From NCBI RefSeq assembly GCF_026420865.1, contig NZ_JAPCWC010000001.1, forward strand, positions 62,001 to 126,000: a stretch of 64,000 bases of DNA, given 5' to 3'. The first letter of the stretch is position 1. Each line of letters starts with the position of its first letter. The notes beneath the pieces are model-generated. The model saw nothing but the letters and a program-made list of their open reading frames with translations. It ran no database searches and was not told the origin of the DNA. This DNA comes from Novosphingobium clariflavum (GTDB taxonomy: Bacteria > Pseudomonadota > Alphaproteobacteria > Sphingomonadales > Sphingomonadaceae). Shown in pieces: positions 38,602-47,387 of the stretch. A program made the translations under genes and the position numbers.

Positions 38602-41061
38602 AACTGGAAGTTCACCGATGCCGAGAACGTGCGCGGAGCACCGATGTAGGCGTAGGTCGTTGCAGTCTTGGTGATGCCTGCATCGTCGAAGGCGCCGTAA
38701 TAGAACTTGTCGAACAGGTTCGTCACGTTGAGCTGAACGAAGGTCTTGTCGTTCAGGCCGAGGAAGCCCAGATTCAGGCGCGCGTCGAGATTGACGACGG
38801 TATAGGCCGGCACCTTGGCATCCCAGAGCTTGTTGCCCGAGCTGTCCTCGACAGCAACGTTCAGGCTGTTGTAGTAACGCGAGCCGGTCTTCTTGACTTC
38901 CACGCCCAGTGACGCAGGGCCGGCATTGCCTTCCAGGCGGCCACCGACGGTGTAGTGCGGCACGCCGCCTTCCATCTTGCCGGACGTTGCAGCGTAAGTG
39001 GACGTGCCGGTCTGTACGTCGTCGCGGATCTTCGACCAAAGATACGAGCCGAAGAGATAGGCGGAGATGTGCTTCTCGGGCCGGAATGCCAGGCTGCCGT
39101 CGATGCCGTAACGGTCGACCGTGCCGAGGTTGGTGTAGGTAGAGGTCTGGGTATCGGGGTTGTAGGCCGAGGAAAGGCGGTTCGAGAAGATCGTGTACCA
39201 GCCCGCGACCGAGGCCTGGAACATTCCTGAATGGTAACGCAGGCCGACGTCGAAGTTGTCGGTGGTTTCGGGCTTCGGATCGGCGGAACCGTCCGAATAG
39301 TAGAATGCGTTCGTGTAGAGGTTGTCGGTGCCCGGGACCTGAAGGCCCTTCGAGTAGTTGGCGTTCAGCGATAGTGCCGGGGTGAAGTCGTAGGTGAAGC
39401 CCACGTTGGGCAGGACCCGGCTATAGTCGAACACCTTGTTCTGCGGTGCTGCGTAAGTCGTGGTCAGGCCGGCTTCGTAAGCGGCCAGACTGTCGGCGTC
39501 GGCAAGGCAGTTCACCGAACCGGTGCTGGTATAGGTCACGCAGTTCTGCGTCAGGTTGCGGCGGAAGAACGGTACGCGCAGGCCATGCGACAACATGGAG
39601 GGCGTTGCTGGCAAAGTCGCCCGAATATTCACCCGAGACCTGGTGCAGGATCGCATAGGAAAGGCGATCGCGCTTTTGCAGGACGTTGCCGTTGACGTCC
39701 GTCAGGGCGTCGCTGGTGTTGAAATAGTTCGACGCGAAGCCGTCGGAATCGAGGTAGCCCAGTTCGCCTGTCTGGCGATGGCGGCCGCGATCATAGGTGT
39801 AGGCGACCCGGACGCGCTGGTTGTCGGACAGGTCGTAGCGGAGCGAGGCGATCACGCCGATGCGGTAGGTTTCGGTCTGGCTCGGGGCCGAGAGGCGGAC
39901 CGAGTCCAGGGTGTCACCGTCACCGTTGAGATCGACGCCGCCGAAGTAGGGGGTGCCGTTGATGTATCCGCTGGCAATGGCGCTGCTGTAACTGCCTTCC
40001 TTGGCCACCACGGTGCCGCCACCGTTGGCCGAGGTGTACTGGAAGTAGGGATCAACCGTAAGCGTCAGCTTGTCGCTGAGCGTGAAGCGCGAATTGATGC
40101 GGATGTTCGCGGTCTTCGACGGGTTGTAGCGATATTCCCAGGCCGAACCGCAAGAGCTGGCGGCATCCGCCACGCCTTCCGTGCCGGAGGGGATCGTGCA
40201 GCGCGCGACAGTATAGGCGTCACGCTCATCGGCATTGGTGGGAATGCCGCTGGTATTGGTCAGCGCCCAGTCCGATGCCATGGTGTTGTGGTTGACGTTG
40301 TAATGGCCCGAGATCGCGATGAAGTCGCCGTTGTTGCCAATGGGCTGGTAGACCTTGCCGTTGAACTGGGTCTTGTCGATCTTGCCGATACCGCCGTAAA
40401 GGGCGTTGTAGGTATCCTTGGAGGCCGAGACCCACGCGCGGGTCCCGGATGAATTGAGATCCCCGGTGTTGATCATGCCGAAGATGCGCATCTTGCCGTA
40501 GTCGCCAACCGTACCGACCATGCGAGCGCCGAATTCGTGACTCGGATCGATCGAACGGTAGTTCACGGTTGATCCCGATGCCGATGCAGTCGGCGAATCG
40601 ACGTCGGTGGTGCCAAGATTGACGTTGACCTGCTCGATCAATTCCGGATCGAGCTGCTGATTTGTATAAAGCGCGTAGTTTCCGGTGTCGTTGAGGGGAA
40701 TCCCGTCAAAGGTCTGGGAAATGCGCGTATCATCGAAACCACGGATCATCAGGCTGCCGCCCGAGGAGCCATAGCCGTCATAGCTCTGGAAGCTGACGCC
40801 AGGGATCAGGTTGATGATCTCGTCGATCGACTGGCCCGGCGTCTCGCGGCCGATCACGTCCTTGGTCAGGACCTGCTTGGCTTTCGGGGTGGCCGGGATC
40901 ACGATGCCGGCAATGTCGTTCTGGGCCTTGCCGGTGACGACGATGTCCGAATTCTCGAAATCGAGCGAGCCGGTGGATTGGGCGCGCGCCGGGGCGGAAC
41001 CGAGCGCGCAGGCGATCGCGAGGCTCGCCGCCGAAGCGACGAGAAGGGAGCGTTTCTGCAT
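38598..41061 (-). pseudogene. TonB-dependent outer-membrane receptor, interrupted by a frameshift
   Basis: Two overlapping frames join to a TonB-dependent receptor of about 820 residues. The 5' frame has a signal peptide (ending ARAQS), a TonB-box-like region, and a plug (VLTKDVIGRETPGQSIDEIINLIPGVSF, then GGSLMIRGFDDTRIS). It runs in frame to about 39590, ending in the barrel at SNALHVV. The barrel continues in the +1 frame from GLRVPFFRRNLTQNC to the C-terminal aromatic ending ASVNFQF. One extra base (or two missing) near 39587-39597 explains the break. A real mutation or a sequencing error cannot be told apart. The family resembles FecA-like receptors; ligand unknown. A hairpin lies in its 5' leader. 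Confidence 0.85.
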
Positions 41062-41082
41062 TGGATCTACGACCTCATAGGT

Positions 41083-41103
41083 GCTCCCCCAGCAAGGGGG
41101 AGC
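41083..41103 (-). promoter_or_regulatory. 5' leader hairpin of the TonB receptor gene
   Basis: GCTCCCCC, a 5-base loop, GGGGGAGC forms a perfect 8-bp stem 21 bases before the receptor ATG on the transcribed strand. The G-run may compete with the ribosome site, so it could control translation, or it may be a remnant terminator. Confidence 0.5.
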
Positions 41104-41528
41104 GTCATGGCTTCAGCATGCGTCTCCAAGCTCCTGGAAGCACAATCGTCCGCCAACGGTCGTCTTCAGCAGCCAGAGCGTCGCTGCTGCAGAAGTCATA
41201 ACCGCCCCTATATGACAGTGTCGAGACAGTGGTGCAGTGGTTTAGTGAAGTTCGTTGCAAAAATATTGAAGTGATGATTATTGGCAACGGTAAATTTCAA
41301 CATTCATCGTTATTTCATTGATATTTCTATTTAGGTTTACACTAATGCCTAGAAGAAATATTGATGAAAAGTATTGGTGATTTTGTTGCAATACGGAGCG
41401 CAGCCCAGAAAATCGTTTGAAAATTGCCAGCAGGGGCCTTCGCGAGGCGGCGCCGGCCCTCTCCCATACCCTGCCACCCGCAGGACACTATCGATCGGTG
41501 GCGGGGAATGGGAAAGGACCGGTGCCGT
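41104..41528. other. AT-rich intergenic region upstream of the TonB receptor
   Basis: No gene is supported. The part from about 41264 to 41420 is much more AT-rich than the rest of the window, with many T/A runs (for example TTATTTCATTGATATTTCTATTTAGG). It probably contains the promoter of the receptor, and possibly transferred DNA. No tRNA, integrase or attachment site is seen beside it. Confidence 0.4.
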
Positions 41529-41634
41529 TAGAGCGTTTTCTAATCAGGTGGAATCACCTGATTACTCGGAAAACGCGTAAAACCAAAATCTTAGAGCAGT
41601 TGATCCAATGCAATCGGATCGGAAACTGCTCTAA
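41529..41634. repeat. Paired-hairpin repeat, copy 2
   Basis: Almost the same sequence as copy 1, with compensated changes in stem 2 (TCCAATGCAATCGGA against TCCGATGCAATCGGA). It ends 31 bases downstream of the EamA stop. Confidence 0.85.
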
Positions 41635-41665
41635 ATTCGCATGTCGCGAATTTTCAAACGGTCTC

Positions 41666-42529
41666 TCAGGCGAAGCGCTTTGCGCCAGCGACACTGCCGA
41701 TTACGACCATCGTTGCTGCCAGCATGAGCGATGAAACGTGTTCGTTCAGTAGCACGGATGCGAGACCGAGGCCGAGGAATGGCTGAAGCAGTTGCAGTTG
41801 TCCAACCCGCGCAATTCCGCCCAGGCTTAGTCCGCGGTACCAGAAGATGAAGCCCACCAGCATCGAGAAGACCGAGACATAGGCCAGCCCGAGCCAACTG
41901 GATGTGCCGATTGTGCCGAGTCCGGCCTGGGGCCAGAACTGGATCGCGCCGAGAGCCGCGAGTGGTATGCACAGTGCCAGGGCCCAACTGATGACCTGCC
42001 ATCCACCAAGTTCGCGAGTCAGCACCGCGCCTTCGGCATAGCCCAGGCCGCATACGGCGATGGCCAGGATCATCAGGCCGTCGCCCGCGGCCGAGGAATG
42101 TCCATCGTTGGTAAGGGCAAAGCCACCCACCGCGAGCGCACCGATCAGGGCGAAGATCCAGAACGCCGGAGAAGGGCGCTCACCGGCGCGGATTACTCCG
42201 AAGATCGCGGTACTGAGGGGGAGCAGGCCCATGAACACCAGTGAACGGGCCGACGACATGTGCTGGAGGGCAAGCGCAGACAGCAAGGGAAAGCCGATGA
42301 CGCAGCAACCTGCGACAACCGAGAGCTTTTGCCACTGCCGCCCTGTCGGAAGCGGCTGGCGCAATGCCGCCAGCAGCAGGGCGGCCAGCAGGCCGGCGAT
42401 CAGCGCGCGTGCGCAGGTCAGCAGCAGAGGTGATATTCCCAGCACCGCCAGGCGCGTCGCCGGCATCGAGCCGCTGAAGACGATGACGGCCATGAGGCCG
42501 CTTCCCCAGCCCTTAAAGGAATTCTGCAT
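41666..42529 (-). CDS. EamA-family (DMT) transporter
   Basis: A 287-aa drug/metabolite-type transporter with ten helices in two EamA repeats. The second repeat begins near residue 150 (GLGYAEGAVLTRELGGWQVISW). It probably exports an amino acid or cofactor-like metabolite. It is divergent from a MocR-type PLP regulator; such regulators often control an adjacent EamA exporter. The start at 42529 gives an immediate first helix. Confidence 0.88.
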   Translation of the reverse strand: MQNSFKGWGSGLMAVIVFSGSMPATRLAVLGISPLLLTCARALIAGLLAALLLAALRQPLPTGRQWQKLSVVAGCCVIGFPLLSALALQHMSSARSLVFMGLLPLSTAIFGVIRAGERPSPAFWIFALIGALAVGGFALTNDGHSSAAGDGLMILAIAVCGLGYAEGAVLTRELGGWQVISWALALCIPLAALGAIQFWPQAGLGTIGTSSWLGLAYVSVFSMLVGFIFWYRGLSLGGIARVGQLQLLQPFLGLGLASVLLNEHVSSLMLAATMVVIGSVAGAKRFA

Positions 42530-42594
42530 GTGTGATCTCTCCAGGTCCGAGGGGCCGGGATCTAGCGAAGGCCGCTGGTCTTGCCAGCTACAGT

Positions 42595-42638
42595 GCGATA
42601 CAGAATGATTAATCTGTACTGATATAGAGAGCGATACA
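42595..42638. promoter_or_regulatory. Direct repeat GCGATACA, candidate MocR operator
   Basis: GCGATACA occurs at 42595-42602 and 42631-42638, 36 bases apart, between the divergent EamA and MocR genes. MocR/PdxR regulators bind direct repeats of this kind. The second copy lies right at the TTG start. Confidence 0.5.
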
Positions 42639-42639
42639 A

Positions 42640-44025
42640 TTGGCTGAGGTAACCCAGACTGGACGAGTCACTGAGGGCATCCGCAGTCGCATTGCGACGC
42701 GGTCGCTCTGTGCGGGGGACCGGTTGCCTTCGGTTAGGCGCAGCGCGGCCGATTTCGGCGTTTCACCGGCTACGGTGGTGGAGGCCTATGACCGCCTGGT
42801 CGCCGAAGGCCTGATCGCGGCGGTCCCCCGCTCGGGCTTTTTTGTCAGTCATCTGGCGGGGGCACCGCAGGGACCGGCCGCCCATGCGCCTTTACGAGAG
42901 CACGAGATCGATCCCTTCTGGGTGTCTCGTCAGTCGCTCGATTCTTCCCAGTCGATCGACAAGCCGGGCTGCGGCTGGTTGCCGCCTGACTGGATGCCGC
43001 AGCGTGCCTTGCAGAAGGCGCTGCGCGAGGTCAGTCGGGATGGCGATCTGTTGACGCTTTACGGGACCACGGCAGGCGATCCCGTGCTGAGACGCCAGAT
43101 CGCCTTGCGATTTGCCGCCGAGGGGCTGGAGTGCGATCCGGATCGGATCCTGCTGACCCAGTCGGGGTCGCAGGCGATCGACCTCATTTGCCGGTTGCTC
43201 TTGGTCCCCGGTGATACGGTGCTGCTCGACGATCCGTGCTACTTCAATTATCAGGCGCTGATCGCCGCCCACAAGGTGCGGGCCGTCAGTGTGCCGTTTC
43301 TGCGTTCCGGCCCCGATCCCGCCGCGTTCGAGTCGATTGTCGCAGCCCAGCGGCCGCGCCTCTACATCACCAATTCGAACCTTCATAATCCGACGGGAGG
43401 CAGCCTCAGCCTGACGAGCGCCCACCGACTTTCGGGCATCGCGGCGGCGCACGGCATGGTGATCGTCGAGGACGATATATTTGCGGATTTTGCGCCGGGC
43501 GTGCCGACCATGGCCGCGCTGGATGGTCTTTCGGGTGTGATCCGCGTCGGCAGCTTTTCGAAGACGCTGTCGGCCGCCTTGCGCTGCGGCTACATCGCGG
43601 CGCGGCCGGAGTGGATCGATGCCTTGACTGACCTGCAACTGGCGACAGGTTTCGGCGGCCCGCCACCGATCGCCACGAGCGCGATAAGCAGGGTTCTCGC
43701 TGGCGGCGGGTATCGACGCCACATGGAAGAGCTCCGCCGCCGCCTTGCCAGGGCGCGGCAGGCCATGGCGCTTCGCCTCACGGCGATCGGGATCGTGCCG
43801 CAGGGAGATCCGGTGGGGGGCTTCACTTTGTGGTGCCGCTTGCCCGATGGGGTGGACAGTGCCGTGCTTGCCCGGCGCTGTCTGGCCCGAGACGTCGTTC
43901 TGGCGCCCGGCAATGTCTTCAGCCCGAGCCAGAGCGCGACCTCGTTTCTGAGGATTAACGTCGCGCATACGAGCGATCATGCGCTCTTGCAGTTGGAACT
44001 GTCGATGCGGGGCGCAACCCCTTGA
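42640..44025 (+). CDS. MocR-type regulator: GntR helix-turn-helix fused to a PLP aminotransferase domain
   Basis: A 461-aa fusion. Residues 5-70 form a GntR winged helix-turn-helix (RSLCAGDRLPSVRRSAADFGVSPATVVEAYDRL). The rest is an aspartate-aminotransferase-type fold, with TNSNLHNPTGG near residue 245 and the PLP-lysine in RVGSFSKTLSAALRCGYIA near residue 308. It is probably a PLP-sensing regulator of the divergent EamA gene. The start is TTG with no clear ribosome site. Its 3' end overlaps the end of the convergent AraC gene by 49 bases. Confidence 0.9.
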   Translation: MAEVTQTGRVTEGIRSRIATRSLCAGDRLPSVRRSAADFGVSPATVVEAYDRLVAEGLIAAVPRSGFFVSHLAGAPQGPAAHAPLREHEIDPFWVSRQSLDSSQSIDKPGCGWLPPDWMPQRALQKALREVSRDGDLLTLYGTTAGDPVLRRQIALRFAAEGLECDPDRILLTQSGSQAIDLICRLLLVPGDTVLLDDPCYFNYQALIAAHKVRAVSVPFLRSGPDPAAFESIVAAQRPRLYITNSNLHNPTGGSLSLTSAHRLSGIAAAHGMVIVEDDIFADFAPGVPTMAALDGLSGVIRVGSFSKTLSAALRCGYIAARPEWIDALTDLQLATGFGGPPPIATSAISRVLAGGGYRRHMEELRRRLARARQAMALRLTAIGIVPQGDPVGGFTLWCRLPDGVDSAVLARRCLARDVVLAPGNVFSPSQSATSFLRINVAHTSDHALLQLELSMRGATP

Positions 44026-45119
44026 CCTGTAGCGACGTTCCCATGGTTCGCTAGCCAGCCTGAAGCTGCGGTTCGTAGATCTGTGGGGCTCATGGCGAAG
44101 ACCTGTCTGGAAAAGTGACTCAGCGCAGATTGCTCGGCGAAACCCAGCTTTTGGGAGATCTCGCAGATCTGGAGATCTGTCTGCTCCAGATAGAAGAGCA
44201 GGCGGTCGGCCCTGACCTCATCCTTGATCTGCTGGAATGTCAGACCTTCCTCGCGAAGGCGCCGGTTCAGCGTACGCGGGTGCATGCCGAGAAGACTTGC
44301 CACAAGTTCGGTATTGCAGCCGTTCATCCAGAGCCGTGGCATGATGATCGCGCGGACTTGCAAGCTGGCTGGGTGAGGCGATCCGCCGTGGTTTTTGCAT
44401 AAGTGTGCCACGGTCCGTGTCAGTTCGTGCCGATCGGCTTCGTGCACCGGGCAGGCCATGTCGTCGGCACGAAAGACGATGCCGTCCTCGTCCCGGACAA
44501 AGCGCACATCGCATCCGAAGTTGCGCCGGTAGGTTCGGGGGGACGAAATCGCGTCGTGACGCAGGTGAATCGCGCGCGCCCGAACGCGTCCTAAGGTCAG
44601 TGCCTGGGCGCCCAGATGACCCAACAGGAGAAGTTGCTCGATGCTCTGGCTGCGTCGGGAATGGCCGGAAATCAGGAGGTCATGGCCGACGAAGACATGG
44701 TCGCGCGAGGCGCTTTGCCCGCGCCATATCCGGCTGGCGCGAGAATGCGCGCCGCTATGGCGAACGGCCTGATCGATTGCTGCACCAAAAGTTGGCGAAT
44801 GGCGCATCGCCCTGCCGACGAGGGCGTGGGCACCCTTTCCGCCCTGCCGCCGCGCAAGACGCATGCCGAAATCGGGGAGGCCGAGGCGCGCGGCAGCGGT
44901 TTCCATGGCGAGAATCCACTGGGCACAGGTGACTGCGTTTTCTTCCTCGCAGCCAAATGGTTCGATCCCGGCCGTTTCGAGGATTTCGGCGGACTTGCCG
45001 CCAAGGCTTGCGACCAATTCGGGGAAATGGCGCAGGAGCGGGGCGCGTATGACGTCGTCGCCTTGCAGGCATGCACTGCGGTGATTGGCGCCCCTGCGCG
45101 TGTTGCGATAGTCTTGCAT
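43977..45119 (-). CDS. AraC family transcriptional regulator with Arabinose_bd-type N-domain
   Basis: A 380-aa regulator of the OruR/ArgR-like group. The N-terminal domain (about residues 20-230) is of the HTH-AraC-associated 'Arabinose_bd' type. The C-terminal double helix-turn-helix is at about residues 265-360: NTELVASLLGMHPRTLNRRLREEGLTFQQIKDEVRADRL and ICEISQKLGFAEQSALSHFSRQVF. It ends inside the MocR gene on the opposite strand. Its likely target is the NTF2/SDR cassette that starts 300 bases upstream on the other strand. Confidence 0.88.
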   Translation of the reverse strand: MQDYRNTRRGANHRSACLQGDDVIRAPLLRHFPELVASLGGKSAEILETAGIEPFGCEEENAVTCAQWILAMETAAARLGLPDFGMRLARRQGGKGAHALVGRAMRHSPTFGAAIDQAVRHSGAHSRASRIWRGQSASRDHVFVGHDLLISGHSRRSQSIEQLLLLGHLGAQALTLGRVRARAIHLRHDAISSPRTYRRNFGCDVRFVRDEDGIVFRADDMACPVHEADRHELTRTVAHLCKNHGGSPHPASLQVRAIIMPRLWMNGCNTELVASLLGMHPRTLNRRLREEGLTFQQIKDEVRADRLLFYLEQTDLQICEISQKLGFAEQSALSHFSRQVFAMSPTDLRTAASGWLANHGNVATGQGVAPRIDSSNCKSA

Positions 45120-45418
45120 CTCCGCCTCGCGTGGTTCGCCGATCCGGTTTGTTTCTTGCTCTCATCATGGAGCCGCCCGATACGACGGACCGGGAGCTTG
45201 CCCCCTTCTTGCCGTCATGTCTGCACGGAGCGCGTCGCCTGTGCGTTTTCCGGCCAAGGTGCGGGGCGCGGCTGGCGGGCAGGGCGGATTGTCCGGATTC
45301 AACAAGCGGGGCCATGACTGCATGCGCCATGAAGGCGCGGGAATCGAGCCGGCCTCCATGGAGCTGCGCTCGACGAGGTTCTGGCCACTCCGGCGAGGAG
45401 GCCTTCGGGAGAGAACAG
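45120..45418. other. Gap between AraC gene and the NTF2/SDR cassette
   Basis: No gene is seen. It probably contains divergent promoters for the AraC gene and the cassette; no clean palindrome or promoter was recognised. Several ATG-centred short repeats (CATGACTGCATGCGCCATGAAGG near 45313) stand out but mean little alone. Confidence 0.35.
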
Positions 45419-45949
45419 ATGGAACCCTTGGTCCAACGGATGATTGACCGCGAGGCGATCCGCGATTGCATCGCCCGTCTTGCCCGCGGAGAGGATCGGC
45501 GCAGTGCCGACCTCATCCGGGCCTGCTGGTGGCCGGAAGCGCGTTTCGACTACGGCGTGCACAGCGGCGATTTCGAGACTTATCTGGCCTGGGTGGTGCC
45601 GGGTGCCGATGCGATCAAGGATACCCAGCATCTGATCGGGCAGTCGGTCATCGAACTCGCCGACGAGGCGGCGCAGGCCGAAACACACGTATTCTCTTAT
45701 CACCGCATCGATATGGGAAAGGGAGACCGCGATACCTGCATCGGCGGGCGCTATCTCGATCGTTTCGAAAAGCGCAGCGGGGAATGGCGCATTGCCGATC
45801 GGGTGATGCTCTACGAGTGGGAGCAGGATTGGGGCGCAGCGGCGGACTGGTCGCAGGGGGTGATGGGCTATCCCTTCAGCGCCGGGCATTTCACCGGCCG
45901 GGCCAATGGCGATTACAGCGAGCGCTGGTTCGCGGGACACGTCGGATGA
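45419..45949 (+). CDS. NTF2-like (SnoaL-type) protein, cassette copy A
   Basis: A 176-aa cone-shaped NTF2-like protein of the SnoaL_4 type, often hydratases, isomerases or dehydratases in ring or side-chain catabolism. The helical start MIDREAIRDCIARLARGEDRRSADLIRACWW and the catalytic-type region FDYGVHSGDFETYLAWV, with TQHLIGQSVIEL, match the family. The ATG follows GGGAGAGAAC. It overlaps the SDR gene by 4 bases. It is a paralogue of the NTF2-like protein two genes downstream. Confidence 0.85.
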   Translation: MEPLVQRMIDREAIRDCIARLARGEDRRSADLIRACWWPEARFDYGVHSGDFETYLAWVVPGADAIKDTQHLIGQSVIELADEAAQAETHVFSYHRIDMGKGDRDTCIGGRYLDRFEKRSGEWRIADRVMLYEWEQDWGAAADWSQGVMGYPFSAGHFTGRANGDYSERWFAGHVG

Positions 45950-46836
45950 GCGCGCCGCTGGCAGGCAAGGTTGCGCTGGTCACCGGTGCGAGCCGGGGCA
46001 TCGGCAAGGGGATCGCACTGGTGCTGGCCGAGCAGGGGGCGACGGTCTACGTCACCGGGCGCACTGTCAGCGAGGGGGACTATTATCTTCCTGGCACAGT
46101 TGGCGGGACCGCCGCCGAATGCGACGCGCGCGGGGCGGCGAGCGGTGGACGCGGCATTGCGGTTGCCTGCGATCATGGTGATGACCTGGCTGTCGCGGCT
46201 CTGTTCGAGCGGATCGCTGCCGAGGCGGGGCAGCTCGACATTCATGTCAACAACGCCTTCTCGCTGTCCGACGATCTGCTCGAACCTAAGGGTTTCTGGG
46301 AAAAGCCGCTGGCCAATCTGGAAATGTGGGATGTTGGCGTAAGGTCCAACTATGTTGCCGCCTGGCATGCAGCGCGGCTGATGGTGTCGCAGAAATCCGG
46401 CCTGATCGTGGCGATCTCGGGCTTTGCTGCCGTTACGTACACGTATGGTGTGATTTTCGGGACTTCGAAGACGGCGGTAGGCAGGATGGCGCGGGACATG
46501 GCGGTGGAACTGGAGCCGCATGGCGTCGCCTCGCTCACGCTCTGGCAAGGACTTACGCTGACCGAGAAAGCCAGGGATAATTTGGCAAGGATGGGCGAGC
46601 GGATGACGACGTCGATCACGCAGATGCAGGCCAGCAGCGTCGAGCATCCCGGCCGTGTGGTGGCCGCGTTGGCCGCCGATCCCGCGGTAATGAAGCGTTC
46701 CGGCGGGGAGTTCATCACGGCGGAACTGGCGCAGGATTACGGGCTGACCGATATTGACGGACAAGTGATAGCCTCCGCGCGGGCCTTGCGCGGATCGCCG
46801 CTCTGGCAGCCAATCGCGCAAGGCGTGGAGGCATGA
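45946..46836 (+). CDS. Short-chain dehydrogenase/reductase, cassette copy A
   Basis: NAD(P)-dependent SDR of 296 aa. The nucleotide site TGASRGIGKG is at residues 13-22. Where a classical SDR has an N-A-G-G/N-N-A-G motif it reads HVNNAF, and the active-site region reads TYTYGVIFGTSKTAVGRMARDMA. Here the canonical YxxxK is replaced by Y-G-V-I-F-G-T-S-K, a wider spacing. That same pattern is in copy B, so both form an atypical group in which catalytic Tyr-Lys spacing must be reconsidered. It is coupled to the second NTF2 gene (ATGA). Confidence 0.85.
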   Translation: MSAPLAGKVALVTGASRGIGKGIALVLAEQGATVYVTGRTVSEGDYYLPGTVGGTAAECDARGAASGGRGIAVACDHGDDLAVAALFERIAAEAGQLDIHVNNAFSLSDDLLEPKGFWEKPLANLEMWDVGVRSNYVAAWHAARLMVSQKSGLIVAISGFAAVTYTYGVIFGTSKTAVGRMARDMAVELEPHGVASLTLWQGLTLTEKARDNLARMGERMTTSITQMQASSVEHPGRVVAALAADPAVMKRSGGEFITAELAQDYGLTDIDGQVIASARALRGSPLWQPIAQGVEA

Positions 46837-47387
46837 CGGCGGATCGTGACGCTCGGATCGATGCCTTGCTCGATAAGCAGGACATCCTCGAATGCCTCGC
46901 CCGCTTTTCGCGCGGGATGGATCGGTTCGACCGGGCGATCTACCTTTCTGCCTTCTGGGGCGATGCGGAAATGGCGGCGGGGCCGTTCGTGGGCAGTGCC
47001 GCCGACTGTTGGGAATGGGCTGCGCCGATGCACGAAGCGGGACAGATCCTCACCCACCACGCCTTGCTCCAGAGCAGCATCGATCTGGATGGTGACACTG
47101 CCCATGGCGAGACTTACTACCAGTTTGTCGGCCGCAACCGCGACGAGAGCCTGTGGATCGCCGGCGGGCGGTATGTCGACCGGTTCGAACGGCGCGGCGG
47201 CGAATGGAAGATCGCGCTGCGCATCAATGTGATCGAATGGGGCTGCATGCCCCCGCCAATGCCAGTGCCTTTTGCCGATGTGCCCGATGTCGCGCTCAAC
47301 GGCGTTTCGAGCCGGAGCAAGGATGACCCCTCGTATCAGCGGCCGCTGACCAATCGGCGTGCCCCTGCCAATCCGGCGAAGGGGTGA
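46833..47387 (+). CDS. NTF2-like (SnoaL-type) protein, cassette copy B
   Basis: A 184-aa NTF2-like protein related to copy A: same start pattern DALLDKQDILECLARFSRGMDRFD and the region LTHHALLQSSIDLDGDTAHGETYYQFVGRN. The C-terminus (RAPANPAKG) is extended. It overlaps its neighbours by 4 bases at both ends (ATGA and GTGA). It probably acts on the same or a successive intermediate as copy A. Confidence 0.85.
   Translation: MTADRDARIDALLDKQDILECLARFSRGMDRFDRAIYLSAFWGDAEMAAGPFVGSAADCWEWAAPMHEAGQILTHHALLQSSIDLDGDTAHGETYYQFVGRNRDESLWIAGGRYVDRFERRGGEWKIALRINVIEWGCMPPPMPVPFADVPDVALNGVSSRSKDDPSYQRPLTNRRAPANPAKG

Noticed and set aside
41264..41634. An attachment site or genomic-island border by the AT-rich tract and repeat copy.
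   Set aside because: No integrase, tRNA end or flanking direct repeat was found.
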